This document shows, piece after piece, positions 52,510 through 62,070 of a stretch of DNA of 64,000 nucleotides. This DNA is from Bacteriovoracaceae bacterium UBA3083 (GTDB lineage: Bacteria > Bdellovibrionota > Bacteriovoracia > Bacteriovoracales > Bacteriovoracaceae): assembly GCA_002366565.1 (NCBI GenBank), contig DFBJ01000013.1, forward strand, positions 310,001 through 374,000. Direction: 5' to 3'. Each line of letters opens with the position of its first letter. Position 1 is the first letter of the stretch. The position numbers were made by a program, and so were the translations under genes. The notes under the pieces were generated by a model. That model saw nothing but the letters and a program-made list of their open reading frames with translations, searched no databases and was not told the DNA's origin.

Positions 52510-53917
52510 TTTCTATACGTGGCTGTGTTGAACCATCTTTATCGACTAAGTTAATTAAGAAAGGATTTTCTTCATTTTGAAAGTATATCTTCTTTTGATT
52601 ATCAACTTCTAATCCTTTTGTTCTTAACAATGTTCCCTTTAAATCTTCCGCAGAACCTTTAAAGAAAACTCTAAGCTGCGCTCTATCTCTATTAAAAGAA
52701 TCGATTTCTACTTTCAAACTATGTGTTAAACCAATTGAAGAAAGATATTTTTCAACTTCATCAATTTGTCTGACTGAGTTTGCACCGATAACATCAACTC
52801 TAAAGCTTTTTCTTCCAAGAGGAAAATGTGAAATATCTCTAACAAGCCCTTCCCACTTCCCTACAGGAAGTCGGTAGACTAGACTTGCAGAATTACTTGA
52901 TAGGTCTTTCTCTGTAGAAAAAGTCGCCTCTTCACTTATAAAGTCGTAGTGTGAAGCAAGTCTATTTGATTTTAAATCGAAGAGTAAGTACTCACCACCA
53001 AAATCAAAAGTTCTTTTCTTAAATGTTTCATCTTCAGAAATCTTTCTAACATTGACTTTAACTTTCATCCAAAGAGAATCTTTTAACTCATCGTCTACAG
53101 AGATAATTGCTCTTTCTTGATCTTTTTGTAAGTCACCTTCTAAAGTAGAGATATTATTTAATTGAGAACTTGCTTCAGAAAGCATTTTCAAATGTGATTC
53201 TAGTTTCTCTTCTTCATCTACACTTGTTAGGATTATGTTGTTAACTTTACCTTTAAATTTATCTTCAAACCATCTCTTCCAATGCTCTTTTAAAACACTC
53301 GTAAAGTCAGCTTCCAGCTCTACACCAAGGTCTTGCCAAGACATATCCTTCATTGAGAATTCCACAGTGATAAAGAGATTTTTATACATTCTCTTTATTC
53401 CACCACGAGTAAACTCATAGAACATTTCATTTAACACTTTTCTATTAACTTTCGCTTGAATATTCATATAGCGACTATTTGGAAACTGAGGAGATCTAGA
53501 CATCTTCTTAACTGAATATGAAGACATCACCTTTTGTAACTTTCCGTATCTAGCTTTTATCGTCAGCTTTTTTGTTCGAAGAGCATTTTCATACTGTTCT
53601 TTCTTTTTTCCAGAAAGTTCTGTTTCTTCAGTAGTAATTCCGTATGATTTATCTAGATTTTCTTTGATTGAAGCAAAGTAAGTATCAAATTTTTCGTTAT
53701 ACTTTGCCCAAAATAACTCTGAACTATGCCCTAGTTTAGAAAGCTCTTTAGAAATAACATCTCTTACTGAGGCATAGAGTAATTGTTTCTTTATAAAAGT
53801 TAGAGAGTCTCCATCTCTAGAAACAAATCTTCCTTCACCATTTGTTAGGTCATCTTTTGCACTAACATTAAAAGAAAGTACTACAAATAGTACTAACGTG
53901 ATCATTCCTTTCATCAC
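52496..53917 (-). CDS. Secreted protein, partner of the FlgT-like lipoprotein
   Basis: 473 residues with a signal peptide (cleavage near VSA, residue 20). The mature region begins with YASVRDVISKELSKLG, a helix like those of FlgT N-terminal domains, and later has repeated alpha/beta blocks (e.g. KSFRVDVIGANSVRQIDEVEKYLSSIG and AQLRVFFKGSAEDL). I cannot name the family. Its stop overlaps the lipoprotein start, which suggests they act in one envelope complex. Confidence 0.65.
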   Translation of the reverse strand: MMKGMITLVLFVVLSFNVSAKDDLTNGEGRFVSRDGDSLTFIKKQLLYASVRDVISKELSKLGHSSELFWAKYNEKFDTYFASIKENLDKSYGITTEETELSGKKKEQYENALRTKKLTIKARYGKLQKVMSSYSVKKMSRSPQFPNSRYMNIQAKVNRKVLNEMFYEFTRGGIKRMYKNLFITVEFSMKDMSWQDLGVELEADFTSVLKEHWKRWFEDKFKGKVNNIILTSVDEEEKLESHLKMLSEASSQLNNISTLEGDLQKDQERAIISVDDELKDSLWMKVKVNVRKISEDETFKKRTFDFGGEYLLFDLKSNRLASHYDFISEEATFSTEKDLSSNSASLVYRLPVGKWEGLVRDISHFPLGRKSFRVDVIGANSVRQIDEVEKYLSSIGLTHSLKVEIDSFNRDRAQLRVFFKGSAEDLKGTLLRTKGLEVDNQKKIYFQNEENPFLINLVDKDGSTQPRIENGQG

Positions 53918-53937
53918 CTATACTCCATCCTTGAAGT

Positions 53938-56900
53938 CTATTGCATAGTAGGATCTTCTACTCTCCCATCAACAATAAACTGAACTGAATTTCCATTAAA
54001 TAGTTCATTTACACGCGCGGCCATCTGTGGTGTTGGATTCACTAAAAAGTCTTGCCCTAATGGCAATCTAGCTCTTCCATCATCTGCACTAAAAATAACA
54101 TGCGCTGGAACACTTCCTCTATAACTTAAGAGTACTTGCTTAAACCTATCAAGTTTTATCTCTGTAAGCTCATCCATTTTAACATTAATTCGAATTGAAG
54201 TAACCCTATCCTCGGCCTGATCCTTCAATAATTTCACATTATTAGGAAAAAACTTTCTTGGCTCTTCAGCAAGGTTTACATTTCCACTAATCAAGACTGG
54301 CTCATCACCACTTAAGAGTTCACCAAATTCAGCAAAAACCTTAGGAAAGACAATACATTCAATCTTACCTGAAAGGTCCTCAAGCTGGGCAAAACACATT
54401 TTATCGCCCTTTTTAGTCATAATATCTCTTTTCTCAGATATTAAACCTGCAAGCATCATGTCTCTCTTGTCACCACCTGTGATATCGTGAGCTGCTGCAA
54501 TGTCCATTGAAGCAAGTTTCCCCATAATATCACTGTAGCGATCTAGAGGATGCCCTGACACATATATTCCCATCAGCTGAGCTTCATAGGCTAACTTCTC
54601 TCTGTCATCGAAGTCATTTGTAATTTGTATATCAAGCATCTTCATAGGATCGTTACTATTATCGTCATCAGAGCTTTCACCGCCCATATCAAATAAACTA
54701 ACCTGTCCTAGCTCTTTTTCATGTTGAAGTTTTTTAGCATAAGCAATAATAAGCTCAGCATTTTCTAACATTGTTTTTCTATTTAATTTTTTCTCACTCT
54801 CATCAAAGGCACCTACTTTAATAAGAGACTCGATACCTCTACTGTTTACAATTTTTAAAGAAACTCTAGTGCAGAAATCAATGAAACCTTTAAATGGACC
54901 ATTTTCTTCTCTTTCTCTAATAAGCTCTTCAACTGCATTTTCACCAACGTTCTTAATTGCTCCCATACCGAAGCGAATATTGTCTCCGATCACATTAAAT
55001 AGCCATAGAGACTCATTAATGTCAGGAGGAAGAACATCGACACCATGGTTTTTTGCATCGTTAATATAGACGGTAACCTTATCTGTATTTGTAAGCTCTG
55101 TAGATAAGAGTCCTGCGTAAAAACATGATGGATAGTAATACTTTAAAAAGGCAGTTTGAAATGAAATATATGAATAAGCAACAGCGTGTGATTTGTTAAA
55201 ACCATATTCCGCAAAGCTGGCCATAAGCTGATACAGCTCACCTGCTTTTTCAACATCAAATCCTCTTTCAGCAGCACCTTTTAGGAAGATCTCCCTATGC
55301 TCTTCAATAAGAGAGATTTTCTTCTTCCCCATTGCCTTTCTAAGAATATCTGCCTGACCAAGACTGTACCCGGCCAGAACCCTTGCAATGTTCATCACCT
55401 GTTCTTGATAAACAATAATACCGTAAGTATCTTTTAAAAGAGGTCTTAGCTCTTCAAATGGATAGTGTTCTTTTTGTCTTCCATGCTTAATCTCAACAAA
55501 TTGATCGTGCATCCCAGAACCCATTGGACCTGGTCTATAGAGAGCGTTAATTGCGGTAATATCATCAATACTATCAGGCATAATTCTCTTACAGAGATCA
55601 ATCATCCCAGATGATTCAAGCTGGAATACACCAATAGTATGACCATCACCTATAAATTTATAAACATCGTGATCTTCATAATCAATTTCTTCAATATCAA
55701 AGTCTTTGATGTGATCTCTTTGAACAAACTTTGAAGCATGATCAATTACCGTTAGAGTTTTCAGTCCAAGGAAGTCAAACTTTACAAGACCAATCTCTTC
55801 AGAGAAGTCCTTATCAAATTGAACAACCTTTTCACCTTTTGCCCCTTTAAAGAGCGGGCAATACTCAACGAGTGGCTTACTTGTAATGATAACTCCAGCT
55901 GCGTGAATACCAGCATGGCGATATAGTCCCTCTAGCCTTCTAGAGATAGTAAAAATTTGTCTAATTTTTGGATCCGTATCGATGAGCTCTTGGATCTTTG
56001 GCTCCATCTCAATGGCCTTCTCAAGGTTAATCCCAAGTTCATCAGGGATAAGCTTTGAGAGCATATTTGCTTCAGCAAATGAGAGATCAAATACTCTAGA
56101 CACATCTTTTACAACGGCCTTTGCTTGTAGCTTTCCAAAGGTAATGATCTGACCAACTTTATCTTCACCGTACTTTTCAGTTACATACTCAATAACTCTC
56201 TGTCGACCTGCTTGACAAAAATCAACGTCAAAGTCAGGCATAGAAATACGCTCAGGGTTAATGAATCTTTCAAAGAGAAGATTATATGGAAGAGGGTCAA
56301 TATTTGTAATCGTCATTGCATAGGCAGCAAGAGATCCCGCCCCAGAACCACGACCAGGACCAACAGGAATTCCGTTATTTTTAGACCACTGAATAAAGTC
56401 AGCAACGATCAAGAAATATCCTGGGAACCCCATTTCGATAATCATATCTACTTCATACTTAAGACGTGCCCAGTACTCTGGCTCAAGTTCAGATTTCCAA
56501 TTATCTTTCGCTACGAGTTTTGTAAAATGAGGACCTCTAAACCTTTCCTCTAAACCTTCTTTACACAAACGTCTAAAATATTCATCATCCGTTTCACCAG
56601 TATCAATTGGATAGTCAGGAAGATGATAAATTTGATTTCCTTTTTCATCTGTCCAAGAGAGTTCAACATTACACTTATCTGCAATCTCTAAGGTTGCATC
56701 ACATGCTTCAGGAGCATAGTGAAATTGCTCTCTCATTTTCTCAGGAGATTTATAGTAAAACTCCTGAGAGGTCATTTTCATTCTATTTTCATCAGCAAAA
56801 GACTTACCTGTTTGAATACATAGAAGTACTTCTTGAGCAGTTGCATCTTCAGGCGTCATGTAGTGAGCATCATTTGTCGCTACAATTTTTACTTTATTAT

Positions 56901-57564
56901 TCTTGGCGTATTCTAATACTTTTCTATTAACATCAGCTTGTTCAGGGATTCCATTTTCTTGAATCTCTAAATAGAAATCTTCATAGCCAAATACTTCTTG
57001 TAATTTTTCAATTGCTCTAACTGCTTTTTCATCTTGCCCAGTAAAGAAGTTATAACCTACTTCTCCTTTGAGGCACGCGGTAGTACAGATTAAACCTTCA
57101 GAGTATTCCTTTAGAAGTTCTACGTCGGCCCTAGGCTTATAATAAAACCCTTCTAGATATGCTCTAGAGAGAAGCTTACATAAGTTTTGGTAACCTACAT
57201 TATTTTTAGCAAGTAGAATAAGGTGATGAATGTGGTGATTTGATTCCTCTTCATCTTGATTTGAAACACGGGCGGATCTTCTTGCAGATTTTCGATCAAA
57301 TCTCGATCCAGGAGTGAAATAAATTTCAGATCCTAAGATAGGTTTGATGCCTTCTTTCTTGCAACGCTTGTAAAAATCAATCGCCCCGAACATGTTTCCA
57401 TGATCTGTTTGAGCAATTGCAGGAACACCCATTTCTTTAGCAGCAGGAATTAAATCCTTTAATCTTATCGCACCATCTAACAGTGAATACTGTGTGTGCA
57501 AATGAAGATGAACAAAGCTATTTGAATGTGTCTCTAGAAGCGATGAAGATTCGTTTTCACTCAT
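53938..57564 (-). CDS. dnaE: DNA polymerase III alpha subunit
   Basis: Replicative polymerase. The N-terminal PHP domain keeps its likely metal ligands (HLHLHTQYSLLDGA, QTDHGNMFG, GSEIYF, TACLKGEVG, TNDAHY), unlike the degenerate E. coli PHP. The palm has PDFDVDFCQ, then PGRGSGAGSL, YRPGPM and NKSHAVAYS. A clamp-binding QVSLF is near residue 960, and an OB domain closes the protein. The start at 57564 has GAGG eight bases upstream; an ATG at 57585 has none. A secreted-protein gene follows after 20 bases. Confidence 0.97.
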   Translation of the reverse strand: MSENESSSLLETHSNSFVHLHLHTQYSLLDGAIRLKDLIPAAKEMGVPAIAQTDHGNMFGAIDFYKRCKKEGIKPILGSEIYFTPGSRFDRKSARRSARVSNQDEEESNHHIHHLILLAKNNVGYQNLCKLLSRAYLEGFYYKPRADVELLKEYSEGLICTTACLKGEVGYNFFTGQDEKAVRAIEKLQEVFGYEDFYLEIQENGIPEQADVNRKVLEYAKNNKVKIVATNDAHYMTPEDATAQEVLLCIQTGKSFADENRMKMTSQEFYYKSPEKMREQFHYAPEACDATLEIADKCNVELSWTDEKGNQIYHLPDYPIDTGETDDEYFRRLCKEGLEERFRGPHFTKLVAKDNWKSELEPEYWARLKYEVDMIIEMGFPGYFLIVADFIQWSKNNGIPVGPGRGSGAGSLAAYAMTITNIDPLPYNLLFERFINPERISMPDFDVDFCQAGRQRVIEYVTEKYGEDKVGQIITFGKLQAKAVVKDVSRVFDLSFAEANMLSKLIPDELGINLEKAIEMEPKIQELIDTDPKIRQIFTISRRLEGLYRHAGIHAAGVIITSKPLVEYCPLFKGAKGEKVVQFDKDFSEEIGLVKFDFLGLKTLTVIDHASKFVQRDHIKDFDIEEIDYEDHDVYKFIGDGHTIGVFQLESSGMIDLCKRIMPDSIDDITAINALYRPGPMGSGMHDQFVEIKHGRQKEHYPFEELRPLLKDTYGIIVYQEQVMNIARVLAGYSLGQADILRKAMGKKKISLIEEHREIFLKGAAERGFDVEKAGELYQLMASFAEYGFNKSHAVAYSYISFQTAFLKYYYPSCFYAGLLSTELTNTDKVTVYINDAKNHGVDVLPPDINESLWLFNVIGDNIRFGMGAIKNVGENAVEELIREREENGPFKGFIDFCTRVSLKIVNSRGIESLIKVGAFDESEKKLNRKTMLENAELIIAYAKKLQHEKELGQVSLFDMGGESSDDDNSNDPMKMLDIQITNDFDDREKLAYEAQLMGIYVSGHPLDRYSDIMGKLASMDIAAAHDITGGDKRDMMLAGLISEKRDIMTKKGDKMCFAQLEDLSGKIECIVFPKVFAEFGELLSGDEPVLISGNVNLAEEPRKFFPNNVKLLKDQAEDRVTSIRINVKMDELTEIKLDRFKQVLLSYRGSVPAHVIFSADDGRARLPLGQDFLVNPTPQMAARVNELFNGNSVQFIVDGRVEDPTMQ

Positions 57565-57778
57565 ATTGAATGCCTCGTGATTCATGCGTCGTGTGTGTGG
57601 TGTCGCATATAATTTCTACTCTCTGATTAAAGCAAATTAAGCACATTTTGTCAGTTCATTTCCCTCTTGTTGCACCGTTATATTCGGTTTATGAGATTAA
57701 TTTACCTTGCGCACGGTCATCACTACTTTCAATACTTTACTTGCTCAATTTAAGATTTCCTTTATTATGGTTGCCTAG

Positions 57779-58231
57779 ATGATAAAAATTTTAATTACAT
57801 CCCTATTTATTTCGTATTCGGCCCTCGGAAACTTTGTTGAGATTCCAAAGCTTTACACGCGTGCTGAAATGAAGCGTCTCTCAAAAATTGAATTCAACCA
57901 GATTCTTAATGAAGCAAAAGCAGCTCTTCCACTAAAGAAAGATTATCCAGATCAAAAAGCTGGAGAAGTGGCAGTAATTCATCACGAGTGGAAAGATGCT
58001 GGGGCAGCTCTTCATGAGATTGCCCAAATTATTAAGGTCAACAAACTACATTCAGCAAATGGATTAGAGTTTTTAAAGAAATGCGCTAAAAATAAAGAAG
58101 TCAGAACTGAGTTTGCGGCCATCTGCCTAACCCACTACTCTGTCTTTTATAAAGTACATAGAAAAGTTAAAATCAATAAGAAGGAATTTCCACAGGAAGT
58201 GGTTAACCTATCATCTTTTATTACAGACTAG
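57779..58231 (+). CDS. Small secreted protein of unknown function
   Basis: 150 residues with a signal peptide (cleavage near ALG, residue 17), then a helical domain with HHEWKDAGAALHEIAQII and two Cys (KKCAKNK and AAICLTHYS). No family recognised. Divergent from dnaE, with about 190 bases between that contain no other clear element. Confidence 0.6.
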   Translation: MIKILITSLFISYSALGNFVEIPKLYTRAEMKRLSKIEFNQILNEAKAALPLKKDYPDQKAGEVAVIHHEWKDAGAALHEIAQIIKVNKLHSANGLEFLKKCAKNKEVRTEFAAICLTHYSVFYKVHRKVKINKKEFPQEVVNLSSFITD

Positions 58232-58298
58232 CCGAGTAACAATACACACATATTGACGGTGAAGACGTTTCATAATTGAATCGGACTCACTAATATTT

Positions 58299-58329
58299 TT
58301 AACCAGTTAGAAGTTTACGCACTGGTTAA
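58299..58329. promoter_or_regulatory. Inverted repeat upstream of the HAD-like gene
   Basis: TTAACCAGT and ACTGGTTAA form perfect 9-base arms around a 13-base spacer, 54 bases ahead of the ATG at 58383. It could be an operator or a terminator of the preceding gene, since no T-run follows and a regulatory role is the better guess. Confidence 0.45.
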
Positions 58330-58382
58330 TAATTACATACTTACTTGCTCCAAGTAGGTAAATGGATATAGGTTAACTCATT

Positions 58383-59276
58383 ATGGCCAAAAGAAAGAAG
58401 AAAATTCCATTAAGTACCTCTCAGCTAGAGCTTTTTTCAGAAAGGCCTATTGAGATGGACAGAAACTTTCACCTCGGTGGAAAGAGTTTCTATTTCTTCG
58501 ATTTTGATGACAACGTTGCTACCCTAGCGACAACTATTATTATTTTTCATAAAAAAACAGGTCAAGAGCTTCAACTTTCAAGCGCGGCTTTTGCTACTCA
58601 CCATAGAGAAATAGGTATTAGTGGTATTTATGAAGACTTCTATATCGACTTTAATGATGAAAAAGGTAGCTTTAGAAACTTTAGAGATCAGAAGTACTCT
58701 CTAAAGAATAAAAAACAAAAGTTTATTCATGACGTTGAAGAAGCACTCTCTAAGAAAGACTTCAATTGGAAAGCTCCGTCATGGAACTGCTTCTATCATG
58801 CAGCTCATAACCAAAGACCTATCTCTGTAATCACAGCGAGAGGTCATGAACCAGATACAATCAAAAAAGGTATTGAATTATTAGTTCAAGATGGGCACTT
58901 AACAAAGTCTCCAAATTACCTAAGTATTTATCCAGTTAGTAATCCTGGAATACGAGATCAACTTTCAGAAGGCTTAGATACTCCTTCAATTGCAGACTTA
59001 AAAAGAGGTGCAATTAGAGAATCTGTAGAGATGGCCATTAAAAAATATGGTTATAGTGATCACCACCGATTTGGAATGAGTGATGATGATCCTCATAATG
59101 TTGAACTTATTACAGAAGAAATGAAATCTTTAAAGCAAGATTACCCTCAAATGAGCTTCTTTGTTATCCAAACATTTAGTGATTCATTTACAAAAATGGA
59201 AGTCCTCCAACATAGAACTCGGGATATTATTACTCAAAAAGAGTCTACGGCGGATCAAATAAGTCTATTCTTTTAA
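58383..59276 (+). CDS. HAD-like hydrolase with clamp-binding motifs at both ends
   Basis: HAD-type motifs: DFD (40-42) in FYFFDFDDNVATL, VITARGH (149-155) and the acidic GMSDDDPHN (231-239). Between them are long inserts, and the protein has 297 residues. Residues 14-18 are QLELF and residues 292-296, next to the C-terminus, are QISLF; both fit the bacterial sliding-clamp motif QL[SD]LF. It may be a nucleotide or nucleic-acid 3'-phosphatase tethered to the replication clamp; this is inference. Cytoplasmic. Confidence 0.75.
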   Translation: MAKRKKKIPLSTSQLELFSERPIEMDRNFHLGGKSFYFFDFDDNVATLATTIIIFHKKTGQELQLSSAAFATHHREIGISGIYEDFYIDFNDEKGSFRNFRDQKYSLKNKKQKFIHDVEEALSKKDFNWKAPSWNCFYHAAHNQRPISVITARGHEPDTIKKGIELLVQDGHLTKSPNYLSIYPVSNPGIRDQLSEGLDTPSIADLKRGAIRESVEMAIKKYGYSDHHRFGMSDDDPHNVELITEEMKSLKQDYPQMSFFVIQTFSDSFTKMEVLQHRTRDIITQKESTADQISLFF

Positions 59277-59402
59277 TAAAATCAGTTAATTAGAGCTGTC
59301 ATCTTTTTTGACGGCCTTTGAAACTATTTCAAGATCAACCATCCATCAAAAAGTATTCGATAGAATGTCCTTACTTTAATTTAACTAAAAAAGAGGTTTT
59401 CT

Positions 59403-60440
59403 ATGTTTAGGTCGTTATTTTTAATTCCATTACTATTGCTATCCATTAACACTGTCTCGGCAGATGAGGTCAAATTAGATGACTGGGCTTTTAATCCCCT
59501 ATCTAGGCATATATCTGAAGAAAGATGGAATGAGATCAATGAAGAAATTAGAAATGAACGAATAAAAAAAGAAAATCAAAATAGAATGTTTGGTCAAGGT
59601 AAGGTCATTACTGTCGACACAAGAAATCAAAAAGAATGTAAATCGCTGCAAGAAACTCTAATTAGAAATACTGCAGCTCCAATTGAGCAGTTAGAAACTA
59701 TTTGTAAAATTGATAATGAAAAACCTTTCTCATCATTTGTTGTTGTTGGTGATCAATACAGAACACCAATTTCATTCAATAACCTATCAGGTAAGCAGCA
59801 AACTCTAGTAAAGCAGACAAGAAACTTCACAGCGCTTGGTGCTGCTGCAGTTGGTTTACTTTGGGCAATGCCAGAGTCTGTAACAAAGTGGGATAAAGAT
59901 AGTATCTCTGAAGCAGGACTTGGAGATAAGTGGAAAGAGAATGTTAAATCTGGACCAGTTGTTGATAAAGATGACTGGGTAATTAACTATATTGGTCACC
60001 CTGTTTCTGGAGCAGCATACTATACAGTTGCACGTCACGCAGGATTTAATAAAATGGAATCTTTTGGATATAGTGTTGTAATGTCTACTTTCTTTTGGGA
60101 GTACGGATTTGAAGCATTTGCAGAGACTCCATCAATACAAGACTTACTTATTACTCCAATCATCGGATCATTAATGGGTGAAGCAATGTATTCAATGGGT
60201 GAAAAAATTAGAAAAAATGATGGGAAGCTTTTTGGATCTAAGAAAATTGGTGGCTTTGCAATGGGACTAATGAATCCTGCAGGAGCAATGCTTGATGGAA
60301 TCAATAGTGTTTTTGAAACAGAAGTGATTAAGAGTTCAAAAACATACTTCTTCACAGAAGCGCCTAAGCATCACATTGATGGAAATCCTCTGTTTAAAGA
60401 TGATTCTATAATTGGAATCGGAATTGAATTAAAGTTTTAA
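59403..60440 (+). CDS. DUF3943 envelope protein
   Basis: Signal peptide to about residue 20. The DUF3943 core is present: DDWVINYIGHPVSGAAYYTVARHAGF, SFFWEYGFEAFAE-like segment and LLITPIIGSLMGEAMY. 345 residues. Function unknown; probably in the outer membrane or periplasm. AAGAGG precedes the ATG. Followed by a bidirectional terminator. Confidence 0.85.
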   Translation: MFRSLFLIPLLLLSINTVSADEVKLDDWAFNPLSRHISEERWNEINEEIRNERIKKENQNRMFGQGKVITVDTRNQKECKSLQETLIRNTAAPIEQLETICKIDNEKPFSSFVVVGDQYRTPISFNNLSGKQQTLVKQTRNFTALGAAAVGLLWAMPESVTKWDKDSISEAGLGDKWKENVKSGPVVDKDDWVINYIGHPVSGAAYYTVARHAGFNKMESFGYSVVMSTFFWEYGFEAFAETPSIQDLLITPIIGSLMGEAMYSMGEKIRKNDGKLFGSKKIGGFAMGLMNPAGAMLDGINSVFETEVIKSSKTYFFTEAPKHHIDGNPLFKDDSIIGIGIELKF

Positions 60441-60464
60441 GAATAAGAAATAAATTAACGACTA

Positions 60465-60497
60465 AAAAAAAGGAAGACATAAGTCTTCCTTTTTTTA
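60465..60497. terminator. Bidirectional terminator between the DUF3943 gene and guaA
   Basis: GGAAGAC/GTCTTCC stem with an ATAA loop, flanked by an A-run on the left and a T-run on the right, so it works on both strands. It lies between two converging genes. Confidence 0.95.
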
Positions 60498-62063
60498 TTC
60501 CCACTCAATTGTTCCAGGGGGCTTGGAAGTAATATCATATACAACTCTTGTAACGCCTTTAACTTCATTAGTTATTCTACTTGATACTTTCGTTAAAAAT
60601 TCTCTCGGCATATCTGACCAAGTAGCTGTCATACCATCAGAACTATTAACCATTCTTAAGCATATCACCTCTTCATAAGCTCTGGAGTCACCTTTTACAC
60701 CTACAGTTTTGATAGGTAATAAAACAGTTAGTGCTTGCCAAGTCGCTTCATAGAGACCTGATCGATGTAGTTCTTCGAAAAGAATTTGATCTGACTCTTG
60801 AACTTTTCTAATAGATTCAGGAAAAATTTCACCTAAAATTCTAATCCCTAAACCTGGACCAGGAAATGGATGTCTGTATACCCAATCATGATTTAAGCCT
60901 AACTCTCCACCAAGTCTTCTTACTTCATCTTTAAATAAGTGTCTTAAAGGCTCAAGAAGCTTCAGCTTCATTCTCTCAGGTAATCCCCCAACATTATGGT
61001 GAGACTTAATCGTTACCGATTTCCCATCTTTTTCATGTGGAGAAATTGATTCAATTACATCAGGATAAAGAGTCCCTTGTAAAAGATAGTCAAATTTAAT
61101 TCCTTTTTGATCTTCAAATTCATGAACCTTCTGTTCAAAGACTTCAATGAATGTGTTACCAATCATCTTTCTCTTTTCTTCAGGATCAGAAAGTCCTTTT
61201 AACTTAGAAAGGAATAATTCCTTAACATCGATTATCTCAATATTTAAAGGTAGGTTCTTTTGAAGTAATTTAATATGTCCTAAATCTTGAGGTCGCAAGA
61301 GTCCATGATCAACGAAAAAACAATATAAATTATCGCCAAGAACATGATGAGAAAGCATTGCTGCGACAAGAGAATCTACTCCTCCTGAAAATGCACAGAG
61401 TACTTTCTTATCCCCTATTTCTCGAACCATATCTGTTGCTTCTTTAAGCATTTCACTAGCTGACCAGTCGGCCTCAAGCTCTGCGATATTTTTAAAGAAG
61501 TGATTTAAAATATCTTTTCCATGATCACTATGCTCAACCTCAGGATGGAATTGTAGTCCTAAAATTTTTCTAGACTTATGAGCAACTCCAGCGATTAAAC
61601 CATTCCCACTCTTAATTGCAACTTCGAAATCATTTGGAACTTTCGTAATATGATCAGAGTGACTCATCCATACATTGATACTGTTAGGACAGCCTTCGAA
61701 TTGATGGTTCTCGGAAAACTCAATCGATGCGTGACCATATTCTCCAATTGTTCCCTTCTCTACATTACCACCAAAGTATTTCCCAAGAATTTGCATTCCA
61801 TAACATATACCAAGAATTGGGAGTTCTTCATTATCAAATATAAATGAGTAATCAAAAGTATCTTCAAATACAGACTGCGGTCCACCACTAAGAACTAAAG
61901 CGTCGGGCTTCTCATTCTTTTTAAAAAGCTCTTCGCATTCTTTCAGTGTTATGATCTCACTTGAATAACCTAACTCTCTAGACTTTCTTGTGATTAGTTG
62001 TGTGTATTGTGAACCGAAATCAACAATCCAAATTTTTCTATCTACTAGCTTTTCACTTTTCAT
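60495..62063 (-). CDS. guaA: GMP synthase (glutamine-hydrolysing)
   Basis: Turns XMP into GMP with ATP and glutamine. The glutaminase part has Cys87 in GICYGMQ and His173/Glu175 in QFHPEVEHS. The PP-loop is SGGVDS (226-231). The C-terminal dimerisation domain ends in KPPGTIEWE, as in the family. 522 residues. It follows guaB by 7 bases, with AGGA ahead of the ATG. Confidence 0.98.
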   Translation of the reverse strand: MKSEKLVDRKIWIVDFGSQYTQLITRKSRELGYSSEIITLKECEELFKKNEKPDALVLSGGPQSVFEDTFDYSFIFDNEELPILGICYGMQILGKYFGGNVEKGTIGEYGHASIEFSENHQFEGCPNSINVWMSHSDHITKVPNDFEVAIKSGNGLIAGVAHKSRKILGLQFHPEVEHSDHGKDILNHFFKNIAELEADWSASEMLKEATDMVREIGDKKVLCAFSGGVDSLVAAMLSHHVLGDNLYCFFVDHGLLRPQDLGHIKLLQKNLPLNIEIIDVKELFLSKLKGLSDPEEKRKMIGNTFIEVFEQKVHEFEDQKGIKFDYLLQGTLYPDVIESISPHEKDGKSVTIKSHHNVGGLPERMKLKLLEPLRHLFKDEVRRLGGELGLNHDWVYRHPFPGPGLGIRILGEIFPESIRKVQESDQILFEELHRSGLYEATWQALTVLLPIKTVGVKGDSRAYEEVICLRMVNSSDGMTATWSDMPREFLTKVSSRITNEVKGVTRVVYDITSKPPGTIEWE

Positions 62064-62070
62064 ATTCTTC

